NCBI RefSeq assembly: GCF_017873175.1
Contig: NZ_JAGGJW010000001.1
Location: forward strand, 62,001 to 126,000
Reading direction: 5' to 3'
Source of the DNA: Neorhizobium petrolearium
Lineage (GTDB): Bacteria; Pseudomonadota; Alphaproteobacteria; Rhizobiales; Rhizobiaceae
Length of the DNA stretch: 64,000 nucleotides
This document shows positions 8,907-19,338 of this stretch, piece after piece (position 1 is the first letter of the stretch; every line of letters starts with the position of its first letter). The notes beneath the pieces are model-generated. The model saw nothing but the letters and a program-made list of their open reading frames with translations. It was not told the DNA's origin and searched no databases. A program made the position numbers and the translations under genes.

Positions 8907-8938
8907 GGGAAAGGGCCGGACATGTCCGGCCCTTTCCC
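8907..8938 (+). terminator. 32-base perfect palindrome between ugpB and ugpA, attenuator-like
   Basis: Sixteen bases GGGAAAGGGCCGGACA are followed with no loop by their exact reverse complement, centred between 8922 and 8923, starting 14 bases after the ugpB stop. In RNA it would form a very stable hairpin flanked by short A and T runs. Such hairpins after a binding-protein gene often protect the upstream message or reduce downstream transcription, so binding protein exceeds permease. Confidence 0.75.
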
Positions 8939-8991
8939 GATTGGAGATTTTCAGGCGCTGACGCAACGAGCGGGATCCGGATATTTTCCTC

Positions 8992-9876
8992 ATGCAGACC
9001 AAGCGTACGATCTTCCAGAATAAACTGCTGCCTTACTTGCTGCTCGTGCCGCAGCTGGCCGTAACCATAGTTTTCTTCCTCTGGCCGGCCGGGCAGGCAG
9101 TGAAATCGTCATTCGAACGCGAGGATCCCTTCGGTTTCCGCACCACATTCATCTGGTTCGACAATTACCTTCAGCTTTTTGAAGACCCTGAATACCTGAA
9201 TTCACTCGGTCGGACGGCGATCTTCGCAGTGTCTGTCACCTTGCTGTCCATGAGCCTTGCCTTGCTCTTCGCGGTCGCCGTCAACCGGTTGCTGCGTTCC
9301 GGACGGGTCTACACCACGCTGCTTCTCTGGCCCTATGCCGTGGCTCCCGTCGTTGCAGGCGTCCTGTGGTGGTTCATGTTCAATCCGACCATAGGCATCC
9401 TGCCTTATCTGCTCGCCAGGTTGGGCATCAGCTGGAACCATCGTGTCGATGGCACAGACGCGATGATCCTCATTATTCTGGCAGCGAGCTGGAAGCAGAT
9501 ATCGTACAATTTTCTTTTTTTCGTTGCCGGTCTGCAATCGGTGCCGCAGTCACTGGTCGAGGCGGCGGCAATTGATGGGGCCGGGCCATTCAAGAGGTTC
9601 TGGACGATCGTCTTCCCACTCCTTTCGCCTACGACTTTCTTCTTGATGATCATCAATATCAACTACGCCATGTTCGAGACGTTCGGCACGATCGACGGTT
9701 CCACAGGCGGAGGTCCGGCGGGTGCGACCAATACGCTGGTCTACAAGGTCTATGCGGACGGCTTCCTCGGGCTCAATATCGGTTCGTCTGCGGCCCAGTC
9801 CGTCATCCTGATGCTGATCGTCATAGCTTTGACAGCCGTCCAGTTCCGCTGGGTCGAGCGGCGCGTCCAGTATTAG
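8992..9876 (+). CDS. ugpA: sn-Glycerol-3-phosphate ABC transporter permease UgpA
   Basis: This 294-residue inner-membrane permease has six predicted helices, the first at about residues 13-35. The cytoplasmic EAA loop reads [22 protein letters not shown] near residue 190 and docks on the ATPase UgpC. The family start ([31 protein letters not shown]) and the late [22 protein letters not shown] are typical of UgpA. It pairs with UgpE to form the channel for glycerol-3-phosphate. It is second in the operon, 98 bases after ugpB with the palindrome in the gap, and 11 bases before ugpE. Confidence 0.94.
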   Translation: MQTKRTIFQNKLLPYLLLVPQLAVTIVFFLWPAGQAVKSSFEREDPFGFRTTFIWFDNYLQLFEDPEYLNSLGRTAIFAVSVTLLSMSLALLFAVAVNRLLRSGRVYTTLLLWPYAVAPVVAGVLWWFMFNPTIGILPYLLARLGISWNHRVDGTDAMILIILAASWKQISYNFLFFVAGLQSVPQSLVEAAAIDGAGPFKRFWTIVFPLLSPTTFFLMIININYAMFETFGTIDGSTGGGPAGATNTLVYKVYADGFLGLNIGSSAAQSVILMLIVIALTAVQFRWVERRVQY

Positions 9877-9887
9877 GAGGAATAAGA

Positions 9888-10736
9888 ATGGTTGAAAACC
9901 GCCCGTTCCTGACGTTCCTCACCCATTTCGTTCTGATCCTGGGTGTCATTGTCGTCGTCTTTCCGGTTTATCTTGCCTTCATCGCTTCGACCCAGGGGCC
10001 TTCGGACTTCCTGTCCGGCGTCGTGCCGCTTCTTCCCGGCTCGCACCTGATGGAAAACTACGGTCAGATGTTGACGGGAGGCATGTCTCGCGCCGGTGCT
10101 CCGCCGCTGTGGATCCTGCTCGGCAATTCGTTGCTGATGGCAATCATCATCGCGGTAGGAAAGATCGCCATCTCTATCATCTCAGCCTATGCGATCGTTT
10201 ATTTCCGGTTTCCTTTTCGGCTATTGGCATTCTGGCTGATCTTCATCACTCTCATGCTGCCGGTTGAGGTCCGCATCGTGCCGACGTTCAAGGTCGTGGC
10301 GGATCTTGGAATGTTGAATTCCTATGCCGGTCTCACGATTCCTCTCATTGCGTCGGCTACCGCGACGTTCCTTTTCCGGCAATTCTTCCTGACCATCCCG
10401 GACGAATTGATGGAGGCCGCCCGCGTGGATGGTTCAGGCCCGATGAAATTCTTTCGGGACATCCTGCTTCCGCTCAGCCGCACGAATATCGCAGCGCTTT
10501 TCGTGGTACTCTTCATCTACGGCTGGATTCAATACCTGTGGCCGCTGCTGATCACGAATGACAGCCGCTACTATACGATCGTCATGGCGATCAAGCGCTT
10601 GGCAGCCGTTGCCGATAGCGATCCTCAGTGGAATCTCGTGATGGCGGCGATGATACTCGCCATGCTGCCGCCTGTCCTCGTCGTCATCCTTATGCAGCGC
10701 CTGTTCGTAAAAGGCCTTGTCGAAACGGAGAAATAA
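9888..10736 (+). CDS. ugpE: sn-Glycerol-3-phosphate ABC transporter permease UgpE
   Basis: This 282-residue inner-membrane protein has six predicted helices beginning near residue 12. Its EAA loop [22 protein letters not shown] is at about residues 182-203. The motifs QGPSDFLSG and [12 protein letters not shown] are characteristic of UgpE. It forms the heteromeric pore with UgpA. The ATG at 9888 has a very strong AGGAGGAAT ribosome binding site. It is followed after two bases by ugpC, implying coupled translation. Confidence 0.94.
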   Translation: MVENRPFLTFLTHFVLILGVIVVVFPVYLAFIASTQGPSDFLSGVVPLLPGSHLMENYGQMLTGGMSRAGAPPLWILLGNSLLMAIIIAVGKIAISIISAYAIVYFRFPFRLLAFWLIFITLMLPVEVRIVPTFKVVADLGMLNSYAGLTIPLIASATATFLFRQFFLTIPDELMEAARVDGSGPMKFFRDILLPLSRTNIAALFVVLFIYGWIQYLWPLLITNDSRYYTIVMAIKRLAAVADSDPQWNLVMAAMILAMLPPVLVVILMQRLFVKGLVETEK

Positions 10737-10738
10737 CA

Positions 10739-11837
<1,099 letters not shown>

Positions 11838-11839
<2 letters not shown>

Positions 11840-11862
11840 TCGGTCCTGAAATCGGGCCGATC
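11838..11862 (+). terminator. Hairpin at the end of ugpC, possible terminator
   Basis: GATCGGTCC (11838-11846) pairs with GGGCCGATC (11854-11862), one G-U pair, loop of seven. It overlaps the ugpC stop codon. There is no clear T run after it, so it may stabilise the message rather than terminate. Confidence 0.35.
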
Positions 11863-11944
11863 GCTAAAATTGTAGCGTCGGTCTGAACGACCGGCTTACG
11901 CTTTGCGGCTACTGTCCCCCGGACCTGACAGCCAAGGGGGCAAC

Positions 11945-12448
11945 ATGAGCTGGCAAATCCTGGCGGCGGCCGCGACGGCCATCGCCGTCCGATACAAATC
12001 CTATGCGCCGGAACCGTCGACGGCAAAACCCTTCATCGGAGCCTGCCCGGATTCTCTGGAGATGGCGCCGCTTCCGATCGAGCCGAACTGGGTGATTGCA
12101 GGCAATCCGCAGGCGCGGGCCGCTTCCCACTCGAAGGCTGAGGACGAATGCGCGGCTACCGGTGTGTGGGATTGCACGGCGGGCACCTTCCGCTGGTTCT
12201 TCGGCTGGGACGAGACGGTGGTCATCCTCGAAGGCGAGGTGCATGTGACCGCGGAGGATGGCACACAGCGCGTTCTCCGTGCCGGCGACGTCGCCTATTT
12301 CAAGGGCGGCACCTGGGCGACTTGGCACATCGACAACTATGTCAGGAAGATCGCCTTCCTGCGCAAGCCGTTTCCCGCGCCGCTCGCATTTCTCTACCGC
12401 CTGCGCAACATGCTGCGTCCCAGGGCCCAGGTCGGCCTCGCCGGCTGA
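11945..12448 (+). CDS. Cupin-domain protein (DUF861/ureidoglycine aminohydrolase-like fold)
   Basis: This 167-residue protein holds a single small beta-barrel cupin in its second half: WDCTAGTFRWFFGWDETVVILEGEVHVTAEDG, then LRAGDVAYFKGGTWATWHI, typical of the cupin_3 group that includes ureidoglycine aminohydrolase-type and EutQ-like proteins. The usual metal-binding His of cupin motif 1 is not evident, so catalysis is doubtful. The N-terminal 40 residues have no recognised domain. The ATG at 11945 is chosen because GGGGG precedes it; an upstream ATG lacks a binding site. It stands alone, ended by the terminator at 12475-12508. Confidence 0.75.
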   Translation: MSWQILAAAATAIAVRYKSYAPEPSTAKPFIGACPDSLEMAPLPIEPNWVIAGNPQARAASHSKAEDECAATGVWDCTAGTFRWFFGWDETVVILEGEVHVTAEDGTQRVLRAGDVAYFKGGTWATWHIDNYVRKIAFLRKPFPAPLAFLYRLRNMLRPRAQVGLAG

Positions 12449-12474
12449 TGGTCGCTTTGACCGGTTGCCTTTGG

Positions 12475-12508
12475 GTGTCCGCCGTCCTACATCAGGCGGG
12501 CACTTTTT
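12475..12508 (+). terminator. Rho-independent terminator before gshB
   Basis: GTGTCCGCC (12475-12483) pairs with GGCGGGCAC (12495-12503) with one G-U pair and an 11-base loop, followed by TTTTT at 12504-12508. It ends the cupin transcript just before the ribosome binding site of gshB. Confidence 0.85.
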
Positions 12509-12522
12509 GAGGGGCTAAAGTC

Positions 12523-13473
12523 ATGGCGAGAATCCGCAAAGTCGCATTTCAGATGGACCATATCTCCGGCATCAATATCGTCGGCGATTCCACCTTTGCC
12601 ATGGCGCTTGAGGCGCAGGCCCGCGGCTACGAGCTTTTCCATTATACGCCCGACCGGCTGAGCATGCGCGACGGCAAGGTCTTTGCCGCCGTCGAGCCGC
12701 TTTCGGTCCGCGACGTGAAAGGCGACCACTTCACGCTCGGCGACAGGCAGCGTGTCGACCTCTCGACCATGGACGTCATTCATCTGCGTCAGGATCCGCC
12801 CTTCGACATGGGCTATATCACCTCGACGCATCTGCTTGAGCGCATTCACCCGAAGACGCTGGTGGTGAACGATCCGGCCTGGGTGCGCAATTCGCCGGAA
12901 AAGATCTTCGTCACGGAATTTGCCGACCTGATGCCGGCGACGCTCATCAGCCGTGATGCCGGTGAAATCGCCCGCTTCCGCCAGGAGATGGGCGACATCA
13001 TCCTGAAGCCGCTCTATGGCAATGGCGGGGCCGGCGTCTTCCATTCCGCCCGCGACGACCGCAATTTCTCCTCGCTGCTGGAAATGTTCAACCAGATGTA
13101 TCGCGGCGAGCCCTTCATCGCCCAGGCCTATCTGCCGGCCGTGCGCAAGGGCGACAAGCGCATTCTGTTGATTGACGGCAAGCCGGTCGGGGCGATCAAT
13201 CGCGTACCGGCCGAGCACGACAGCCGCTCCAATATGCATGTCGGCGGCCGCGCGGAACCCGTCGAGATCACCGCGCGGGAAGAGGAAATCTGCGCCCGCA
13301 TCGGGCCCGCGCTGCGGGAGCGCGGTTTCCTTTTCGTTGGCATTGACGTGATCGGCGACTACATGACCGAGATCAACGTCACGTCCCCGACCGGCATCCG
13401 CGAAGTGAAGAAGTTCGGCGGTGCCGATGTCGCAAGCCTTCTTTGGGATGCAATCGAAGAAAAACGTGGCTAA
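12523..13473 (+). CDS. gshB: Glutathione synthetase
   Basis: This 316-residue ATP-grasp enzyme joins gamma-glutamylcysteine and glycine to form glutathione. The N-terminal [26 protein letters not shown], the substrate region [12 protein letters not shown], the ATP-grasp core [16 protein letters not shown] near residue 163, and the C-terminal [22 protein letters not shown] metal and phosphate site are all present at the family's normal length. The ATG at 12523 is preceded by GAGGGG. In many rhizobia gshB follows yraN closely; here the ugp operon and the cupin gene lie between them. Confidence 0.97.
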   Translation: MARIRKVAFQMDHISGINIVGDSTFAMALEAQARGYELFHYTPDRLSMRDGKVFAAVEPLSVRDVKGDHFTLGDRQRVDLSTMDVIHLRQDPPFDMGYITSTHLLERIHPKTLVVNDPAWVRNSPEKIFVTEFADLMPATLISRDAGEIARFRQEMGDIILKPLYGNGGAGVFHSARDDRNFSSLLEMFNQMYRGEPFIAQAYLPAVRKGDKRILLIDGKPVGAINRVPAEHDSRSNMHVGGRAEPVEITAREEEICARIGPALRERGFLFVGIDVIGDYMTEINVTSPTGIREVKKFGGADVASLLWDAIEEKRG

Positions 13474-13474
13474 T

Positions 13475-13520
13475 AAAGCAATTCCGGAAAGGTGCGAGGC
13501 TTCGCTCGCTCCAAATTGCA
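13475..13520. repeat. Degenerate copy of a rhizobial-type palindromic intergenic repeat
   Basis: The stretch begins AAAGCAATTCCGGAAAGGTG and ends CCAAATTGCA, and matches the copy at 45993-46040 at its ends and in the GTGCGA centre. Its inverted-repeat arms are partly decayed. It begins two bases after the gshB stop. I recognise this class of GCAATTCC...GGAATTGC hairpin from Rhizobiaceae intergenic regions. Confidence 0.55.
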
Positions 13521-13748
13521 CAAAAAGAACGCATCTGCATGATTTCGTGAAGGTTGAGCTGCCAGCGTTTTGGTTACGGATCATCTTTGTTCCGTCAATA
13601 CAACTGCATACAACCTGATTGCAGCGGTGGCGCGAAATTGTTCGTTTAATGTTCTTGTTTTATTCCTCGTTCCGTGCCAGATTGCAATCGCTGGCGCGGA
13701 AAACGTGTAATCGTTAACGCTTCAGATAGGGCTTGGGGGCGAGTTCAG

Positions 13749-15284
13749 ATGGTTGCACGCGTCAGTACGGTAGCGTTTCAGGGGATCGAGGGCGTTCCGG
13801 TCGACGTCCAAGTGATGGTCGGTCCGGGCAAGATGAACATGCACATCGTCGGCCTGCCGGACAAGGCTGTGGCGGAAAGCCGGGAACGGGTGCAGGCGGC
13901 ACTGCATGCCTCCGGGCTTGCCATGCCGCCCAAGAAGGTGACGGTCAACCTGGCGCCGGCGGATCTGCCGAAGGAAGGGTCGCATTTCGATCTTCCGATT
14001 GCGCTTGGGCTGATGGCGGCGCTGGGCGCGATACCTGCGGATGCGTTGACCGATTATGTGGTGATCGGAGAACTCAATCTCGACGGAACGCTGGCGCCGG
14101 TGACAGGCGCCCTGCCGGCGGCGATCGGTGCCAACGCGATGGGAAAAGGCCTGATCTGCCCGGCCGATAGCGGTGCGGAAGCGGCCTGGGCGGGCGCGGA
14201 TATCGATATCGTCGCGCCGCGCAGCTTGATTGCGCTTGCCAATCATTTCCGCGGCACCCAGGTGATCTCGCGACCGCAGCCGGCGATCCGCGCGATGCCG
14301 GCCAATCTCCCCGATCTCGCCGATATCAAGGGGCAGGAAAGCGCCAAGCGGGCGCTGGAAGTAGCGGCGGCCGGCGGACACAATCTCCTGATGGCAGGCC
14401 CGCCCGGCTCCGGGAAATCCATGCTGGCGGCGCGGCTTCCTTCCATCCTGCCGCCGCTGTCGGCAGCCGAACTTCTGGAAGTCTCGATGATCCATTCGAT
14501 CGCCGGCCAGCTTTCCGGCGGCAAGCTTTCGGACCGCCGGCCCTATCGCACGCCGCATCATTCGGCGACGATGGCGGCGCTGGTGGGAGGCGGCCTCCGT
14601 GCCAGGCCGGGCGAGGCTTCGCTTGCTCATCACGGGGTGCTTTTTCTCGATGAGTTCCCGGAGTTTTCGCCCCAGGCGCTCGATGCGCTGCGCCAGCCGC
14701 TGGAAACGGGCGAGTGCGTGATTGCCCGAGCCAACCATCGGGTTTCCTATCCGGCGAGCATCCAGCTCGTTGCTGCCATGAACCCGTGCCGCTGCGGCAT
14801 GGCGGGTGAACCCGGCCATACCTGTGCGCGCGGGCCGCGCTGTGCCGCCGATTACCAGGCGCGAATTTCCGGCCCCCTGATGGACCGTATCGACATCCGG
14901 ATCGACGTGCCGGCGGTCTCAGCCGCCGACCTGATCCGCCCGATGCCGGCGGAAAGGAGCGCCGATGTCGCAAAGCGGGTCGCGATGGCTCGAGAGCGGC
15001 AGCGCGAACGTTTCGCGGGCGCCGGCTGCCCGGATATCCTCACCAATGCCCGCTGCTCGACATCGCTGATCGAGAAGTTCGCCGAGCCGGACCCGAGTGG
15101 TCTGCAGTTGCTGCGGGACGCCGCCGAAAAGCTGAAGTTTTCCGCCCGCGGCTACCATCGGGTGCTCAAGGTGGCGCGCACGCTGGCCGATCTCGACGAT
15201 AAGGATACGGTCGGCCGTATCCATCTCGCCGAAGCGATTTCCTATCGCATGGCCGGCGAACGGCTCGCGAATGCGGCGGCGTAA
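13749..15284 (+). CDS. comM: YifB/ComM family Mg-chelatase-like AAA+ ATPase
   Basis: This 511-residue protein has the ComM architecture: an N-terminal Lon-protease-like fold (MVARVSTVAFQGIEGVPVDVQVMVGPG... about residues 1-170, with no evident protease catalysis), an AAA+ module with Walker A GPPGSGKSM near 217-225 and Walker B VLFLDEFPEF near 297, a CxC...C...C zinc-like cluster (NPCRCGMAGEPGHTC near 345), and a C-terminal Mg-chelatase subunit domain. ComM is a hexameric branch-migration helicase that helps integrate transforming DNA in Vibrio; that role is inferred here. The ATG at 13749 fits the family start better than the longer frame. Confidence 0.92.
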   Translation: MVARVSTVAFQGIEGVPVDVQVMVGPGKMNMHIVGLPDKAVAESRERVQAALHASGLAMPPKKVTVNLAPADLPKEGSHFDLPIALGLMAALGAIPADALTDYVVIGELNLDGTLAPVTGALPAAIGANAMGKGLICPADSGAEAAWAGADIDIVAPRSLIALANHFRGTQVISRPQPAIRAMPANLPDLADIKGQESAKRALEVAAAGGHNLLMAGPPGSGKSMLAARLPSILPPLSAAELLEVSMIHSIAGQLSGGKLSDRRPYRTPHHSATMAALVGGGLRARPGEASLAHHGVLFLDEFPEFSPQALDALRQPLETGECVIARANHRVSYPASIQLVAAMNPCRCGMAGEPGHTCARGPRCAADYQARISGPLMDRIDIRIDVPAVSAADLIRPMPAERSADVAKRVAMARERQRERFAGAGCPDILTNARCSTSLIEKFAEPDPSGLQLLRDAAEKLKFSARGYHRVLKVARTLADLDDKDTVGRIHLAEAISYRMAGERLANAAA

Positions 15285-15290
15285 TGTGGG

Positions 15291-15363
15291 GCGAATAGCG
15301 AATAGGGCCTGTTTGGGCTTGCGGGCGGCGGCTTGGCTTATGAGCCTTTCGCTATTCGCTACT
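15291..15363. repeat. Heptamer-repeat hairpin between comM and cysK
   Basis: Left arm GCGAATAGCGAATAG is two copies of the heptamer GCGAATA; the right arm contains CTATTCGCT, the exact complement of AGCGAATAG at 15297-15305, located at 15352-15360 and followed by degenerate TCGCTAC/TCACTCG units. It lies between two convergent genes and could end both transcripts, but has no T run. Confidence 0.55.
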
Positions 15364-15371
15364 CACTCGTT

Positions 15372-16337
15372 TCACCCACCCAGCCCTTCGAACAGCGCCG
15401 TTGAGAGATAACGTTCGGCGAAGGAGGGGATGATCACGACGATGTTTTTGCCGGCATTTTCAGGCCGGCTGCCGACTTCGATGGCAGCGGTGAGTGCTGC
15501 ACCGGAGGAGATGCCGACGGGAACACCTTCGAGCCTGGCGACGAGGCGGGCCATTTCCATGGCTTCGGCGCTGTTGACGGTGACGATCTCGTCGTAGATC
15601 GAGGTATCGAGAATCTTTGGGGCGAAGCCGGCGCCGATCCCCTGGATTTTGTGCGGCCCGGGCTGGCCGCCGGAAAGCACGGGCGATTCCTCAGGCTCGA
15701 CGGCAATGACCTTGAGGTTCGGATTACGGCTTTTCAGCATCTGTCCGGCGCCGGTGATCGTACCACCCGTGCCGATGCCGGAGACGAAGATATCGACCTT
15801 GCCGTCGGTGTCGTTCCAGATTTCCTCGGCCGTCGTCTTGCGATGGATTTCCGGATTGGCAGGATTCTCGAACTGCTGCGGAATGACCGCGTCGGGCAGC
15901 GAGGCGGCAAGCTCTTCCGCCTTGGCGATCGCGCCCTTCATGCCCTTCGGCCCTTCGGTCAGCACCAGTTCGGCACCGAGCAGTGCCAGCATCTTGCGGC
16001 GTTCGATCGACATCGTCTCCGGCATGGTGAGGATCAGCTTGTAGCCTTTCGCGGCGGCGGCGAAGGCAAGCGCGATGCCCGTATTGCCGGAGGTCGGTTC
16101 GATCAGCGTGGTCTTGCCGGATGTGATCTTGCCCTGGGCTTCGAGGCTCTCGATCATCGCCACACCGATGCGGTCCTTGACGGAAGCGATCGGATTGAAG
16201 AACTCGAGCTTGGCAAGCAGATTGGCTTTGACGCCTTTTTCCTTCGCAAGCTTATCCAGCCGCACGATGGGTGTATCGCCGATCGTTTCCGTGATCGATG
16301 AATAGATCCGGCCGCGGCCCGGTTTCTGTTCCGACAT
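15372..16337 (-). CDS. cysK: Cysteine synthase A (O-acetylserine sulfhydrylase)
   Basis: This 321-residue PLP enzyme makes L-cysteine from O-acetylserine and sulfide. The PLP lysine is K54 in [13 protein letters not shown], the substrate loop is [20 protein letters not shown] near residues 80-100, and the PLP phosphate loop is [12 protein letters not shown] near 185. Length and motifs fit CysK rather than cystathionine beta-synthase. The frame is open upstream, but the ATG at 16337 has a GGGAGAA binding site and matches the family start. Monocistronic, convergent with comM. Confidence 0.96.
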   Translation of the reverse strand: MSEQKPGRGRIYSSITETIGDTPIVRLDKLAKEKGVKANLLAKLEFFNPIASVKDRIGVAMIESLEAQGKITSGKTTLIEPTSGNTGIALAFAAAAKGYKLILTMPETMSIERRKMLALLGAELVLTEGPKGMKGAIAKAEELAASLPDAVIPQQFENPANPEIHRKTTAEEIWNDTDGKVDIFVSGIGTGGTITGAGQMLKSRNPNLKVIAVEPEESPVLSGGQPGPHKIQGIGAGFAPKILDTSIYDEIVTVNSAEAMEMARLVARLEGVPVGISSGAALTAAIEVGSRPENAGKNIVVIIPSFAERYLSTALFEGLGG

Positions 16338-16610
16338 GGTGTTCTCCCTGACAAGTCGTTCAGATGCAGGAAGATAGGTCCAAAGAGCACCGGAAGCCAG
16401 CCGCATTGATCTTCCCTGCGCCGGTCGGGGAGAAAAAAGATGCAGGATGCAAGCTCGATGCGGAGAGTTTTTGCATTATCGGGACGTTTTGGAAAAACCC
16501 CGCCGAAATAAGGATGGACAGCTATTGAAAAAGTCCCGGCAGAGGGCACTTTAATTTCAGATCGCCGGCACCGAAAGGCGGCCCATGCTCGATCTCTAAG
16601 GGGATGATCC

Positions 16611-17129
16611 ATGCCTGATAATGCTGCCAGAAACCGCAAGCTTGCTCCGCTCGCCACGCCCTCAGATCTCGGAACGAACGCCGTGAAGGATATCGCCGCA
16701 GCGCTCACGACGCTGCTTGCCGATGTCTTTTCACTTTACCTCAAGACCAAGAATTTCCACTGGCATATGTCCGGTCCGCACTTCCGGGATTACCACCTGC
16801 TTCTCGACGAGCAGGCAGAGCAGATTTTCGCAATGACAGATGACGTTGCCGAGCGCGCCCGCAAGATCGGCGGCACGACCCTGCGTTCGATCGGCCATAT
16901 TTCCCGGCTGCAACGCATCCCCGACAACGACGCGGATTTCGTGACGCCGGAGGACATGCTGGCGGAGCTCAGGGAAGACAACAAGCAACTGATCGCCCTC
17001 ATGCGGCAAACGCACGACCTCTGCGATGAGCATAACGACGTTGCGACCGCCAGCCTGATCGAGAACTGGATCGATGAAGCGGAGCGCCGCACCTGGTTCC
17101 TGTTCGAGACAACCCGCCGCGAAAAGTAA
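16611..17129 (+). CDS. dps: Dps-type ferritin-like DNA protection protein
   Basis: This 172-residue protein forms a 12-subunit shell that oxidises Fe(II) with peroxide and shields DNA. The ferroxidase motif is NFHWHMSGPHFRDYHLLLDEQAEQIF: H50, H62, D66 and E70 are the expected ligands, shared between subunits. The basic N-terminal tail (RNRK at 8-11) may bind DNA. The ATG at 16611 follows AAGGGGATG. The 273-base upstream region has no obvious operator I can name, though OxyR or Fur-type control would be usual for the family. Confidence 0.93.
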   Translation: MPDNAARNRKLAPLATPSDLGTNAVKDIAAALTTLLADVFSLYLKTKNFHWHMSGPHFRDYHLLLDEQAEQIFAMTDDVAERARKIGGTTLRSIGHISRLQRIPDNDADFVTPEDMLAELREDNKQLIALMRQTHDLCDEHNDVATASLIENWIDEAERRTWFLFETTRREK

Positions 17130-17174
17130 ATTGCCGCGATAATCCTTGCAGGCGCTTGCGGATCGGTTCCGGCC

Positions 17175-17645
17175 TCACACGCCGGTCGATCCGAAGCCGC
17201 CGGCGCCGCGGGCGGTCGCTGTCGTCTCCGTGATTTCCGCGATGCGCGCTTGCTTCACCGGCGCAATGACCATCTGGGCGATCCGCATGCCGCGGGTGAT
17301 GGTAAAATCCTCGTCGCCGAGATTGATCAAGAGCACCTTCACCTCACCGCGATAGTCGCTGTCGATGGTGCCGGGCGTGTTGAGGCAGGTGATGCCGTGC
17401 TTGAAGGCCAGGCCGGAACGCGGCCGCACCTGCGCCTCGAAACCATCCGGAATTTCGAAGATGAAGCCGGTCGGCACCAGTGCGCGCCTGCCCGGCGCGA
17501 TCGTCAAAGGGGAGCCGTCCCCAACGGCGGCGCGAAGGTCCATGCCGGCCGCACCGGCGGTCTCATAGGAGGGCAGGTCGAGGCCGTCGCCATGCGGCAG
17601 GCGGATCAGATTGAGTGTCGGCGAGGAGGGAGCATGGATGTTCAT
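17175..17645 (-). CDS. dut: Deoxyuridine 5'-triphosphate nucleotidohydrolase
   Basis: This 156-residue trimeric enzyme hydrolyses dUTP to dUMP, keeping uracil out of DNA and supplying dTMP synthesis. All five motifs are visible: AGMDLRA near 33, [12 protein letters not shown] near 79, [16 protein letters not shown] with the catalytic Asp near 100, GMRIAQMVI near 122, and the C-terminal GAGGFGSTG that closes over the active site. The frame is open far upstream, but that part overlaps prfC on the other strand; the ATG at 17645 gives the usual length. It diverges from prfC. In many alphaproteobacteria dut sits beside coaBC, which here is 9 kb away. Confidence 0.96.
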   Translation of the reverse strand: MNIHAPSSPTLNLIRLPHGDGLDLPSYETAGAAGMDLRAAVGDGSPLTIAPGRRALVPTGFIFEIPDGFEAQVRPRSGLAFKHGITCLNTPGTIDSDYRGEVKVLLINLGDEDFTITRGMRIAQMVIAPVKQARIAEITETTATARGAGGFGSTGV

Positions 17646-17742
17646 GCGCCCATTAGCCGACCGGTTGTCGCTTGGGTCAAACACGAATTGAAAGTTATCC
17701 ACGGAGTCGTTAGATACGCGGCAACTCGAAGGATTCTGAAAA

Positions 17743-19326
17743 ATGCCCGAAACCATTGCCGAGGCGGTCGCCCGCCGTCGCACATTCGCGATTATTGCCC
17801 ATCCGGACGCGGGCAAGACGACTCTCACCGAAAAACTGCTGCTTTTCGGCGGCGCGATCCAGCTCGCCGGAGAGGTGAAGGCGAAGAAGGATCGCATCCA
17901 GACCCGCTCCGACTGGATGAAGATCGAGCGCGAGCGCGGCATCTCGGTCGTCACCTCGGTCATGACCTTCGAATATGGCGGCAATGTCTTCAACATCCTC
18001 GATACGCCCGGCCACGAGGATTTTGCCGACGACACCTATCGCACGCTGACGGCGGTGGATGCCGCGGTCATGGTGATCGACGCCGCAAAAGGTATCGAAC
18101 CGCGCACGCTGAAACTTTTCGAAGTCTGCCGCATGCGCGACATCCCGATCATTACCTTCGTCAACAAGATGGACCGCGAAAGCCGCGACCCCTTCGAGAT
18201 ACTGGACGAGGTGGAGGAGAAGCTGGCGCTCGATACCGCGCCGATCACCTGGCCGATCGGCCGGTCGAAGACCTTCTGCGGCTCCTACCATCTCGCCGAT
18301 AATACGGTGCGCGGTTCCGACAACGAGGTAACTGTGACGCCGGTCAACGGCCCGCAGAGCGTGGCCGACCGTCTGCCGGAAAACGAGCGTGCGGCCTTCA
18401 TCGAAGAGACGGAACTGGCGATCGAGGCGTGCAGGCCCTTCGACCGCCAGGCCTTCCTCGAAGGTCATATGACGCCGGTTTTCTTCGGCTCGGCGCTCCG
18501 CAATTACGGCGTCCGCGATCTGATCGAGGCGCTCGGCGAATTCGCGCCGCCGCCGCGTGACCAGGTGGCCGATATCCGCAAGGTGCATGCGGCTGAGGAC
18601 CGGATGACGGCCTTCGTCTTCAAGATCCAGGCCAACATGGATCCGAACCATCGCGACCGCATCGCTTTTGCCCGCGTCTGCTCCGGCAAGCTGGAGCGTG
18701 GCATGAAGGCGCGTCTGTCGCGCACCGGCAAGCAGCTCGGGTTGACTGCGCCGCAATTCTTCTTCGCTTCGCAGCGGCAGTTGGCGGATACTGCCTATGC
18801 CGGCGATGTCGTCGGCATTCCGAACCACGGGACACTCAGGATCGGCGATACGCTGACGGAAGGCGAGCCGCTGGTCTTCCAGGGCGTGCCGAATTTCTCG
18901 CCGGAAATCCTGCGCCGCGTGCGGCTGGAGGATGCCATGAAGGCGAAGAAGCTCAAGGAAGCCCTGCAGCAGATGGCGGAAGAGGGCGTCGTGCAGCTCT
19001 TTTCGCCGGAAGACGGCTCGCCGGCGATCGTCGGCGTCGTCGGCGCGCTGCAGCTCGATGTGCTGAAGGAGCGGCTTGCGGCCGAATACGGCCTGCCGGT
19101 CTCCTTCGAAATGTCGCGTTTCTCTGTCTGCCGCTGGATCTCGGCGGACCAGCCGGCCGAGCTGGAAAAATTCCTCTCGACCCATCGCGGCGATATCGCC
19201 CGCGATCTCGATGGCGATCCGGTCTATCTGGCGCAGGACGGCTTTTCGCTGCGCTATGAGAGCGAGCGTTATCCGGCGATCAGGATGGCCGCGATCAAGG
19301 AATATCACGTCGCCAAGGCGGCGTGA
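17743..19326 (+). CDS. prfC: Peptide chain release factor 3
   Basis: This 527-residue translational GTPase recycles RF1 and RF2 from the ribosome after termination. The G1 loop [15 protein letters not shown] is at 19-33, the switch [10 protein letters not shown] near 88, and NKMD near 142. The segment [34 protein letters not shown] is specific for RF3 rather than EF-G. The C-terminal domain ends [12 protein letters not shown]. Single gene, convergent with the threonine dehydratase 12 bases away. Confidence 0.97.
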   Translation: MPETIAEAVARRRTFAIIAHPDAGKTTLTEKLLLFGGAIQLAGEVKAKKDRIQTRSDWMKIERERGISVVTSVMTFEYGGNVFNILDTPGHEDFADDTYRTLTAVDAAVMVIDAAKGIEPRTLKLFEVCRMRDIPIITFVNKMDRESRDPFEILDEVEEKLALDTAPITWPIGRSKTFCGSYHLADNTVRGSDNEVTVTPVNGPQSVADRLPENERAAFIEETELAIEACRPFDRQAFLEGHMTPVFFGSALRNYGVRDLIEALGEFAPPPRDQVADIRKVHAAEDRMTAFVFKIQANMDPNHRDRIAFARVCSGKLERGMKARLSRTGKQLGLTAPQFFFASQRQLADTAYAGDVVGIPNHGTLRIGDTLTEGEPLVFQGVPNFSPEILRRVRLEDAMKAKKLKEALQQMAEEGVVQLFSPEDGSPAIVGVVGALQLDVLKERLAAEYGLPVSFEMSRFSVCRWISADQPAELEKFLSTHRGDIARDLDGDPVYLAQDGFSLRYESERYPAIRMAAIKEYHVAKAA

Positions 19327-19338
19327 TATTTTTGGACC

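Noticed and set aside
7550..8923. Long open frame of 457 codons on the minus strand opposite ugpB
   Set aside because: It mirrors ugpB codon structure in GC-rich DNA, has no recognisable family, and would overlap a clear gene completely.
17710..19308. 532-codon minus-strand frame opposite prfC
   Set aside because: Arg/Asp/His-rich composition typical of antisense frames in high-GC coding DNA; prfC is unambiguous.
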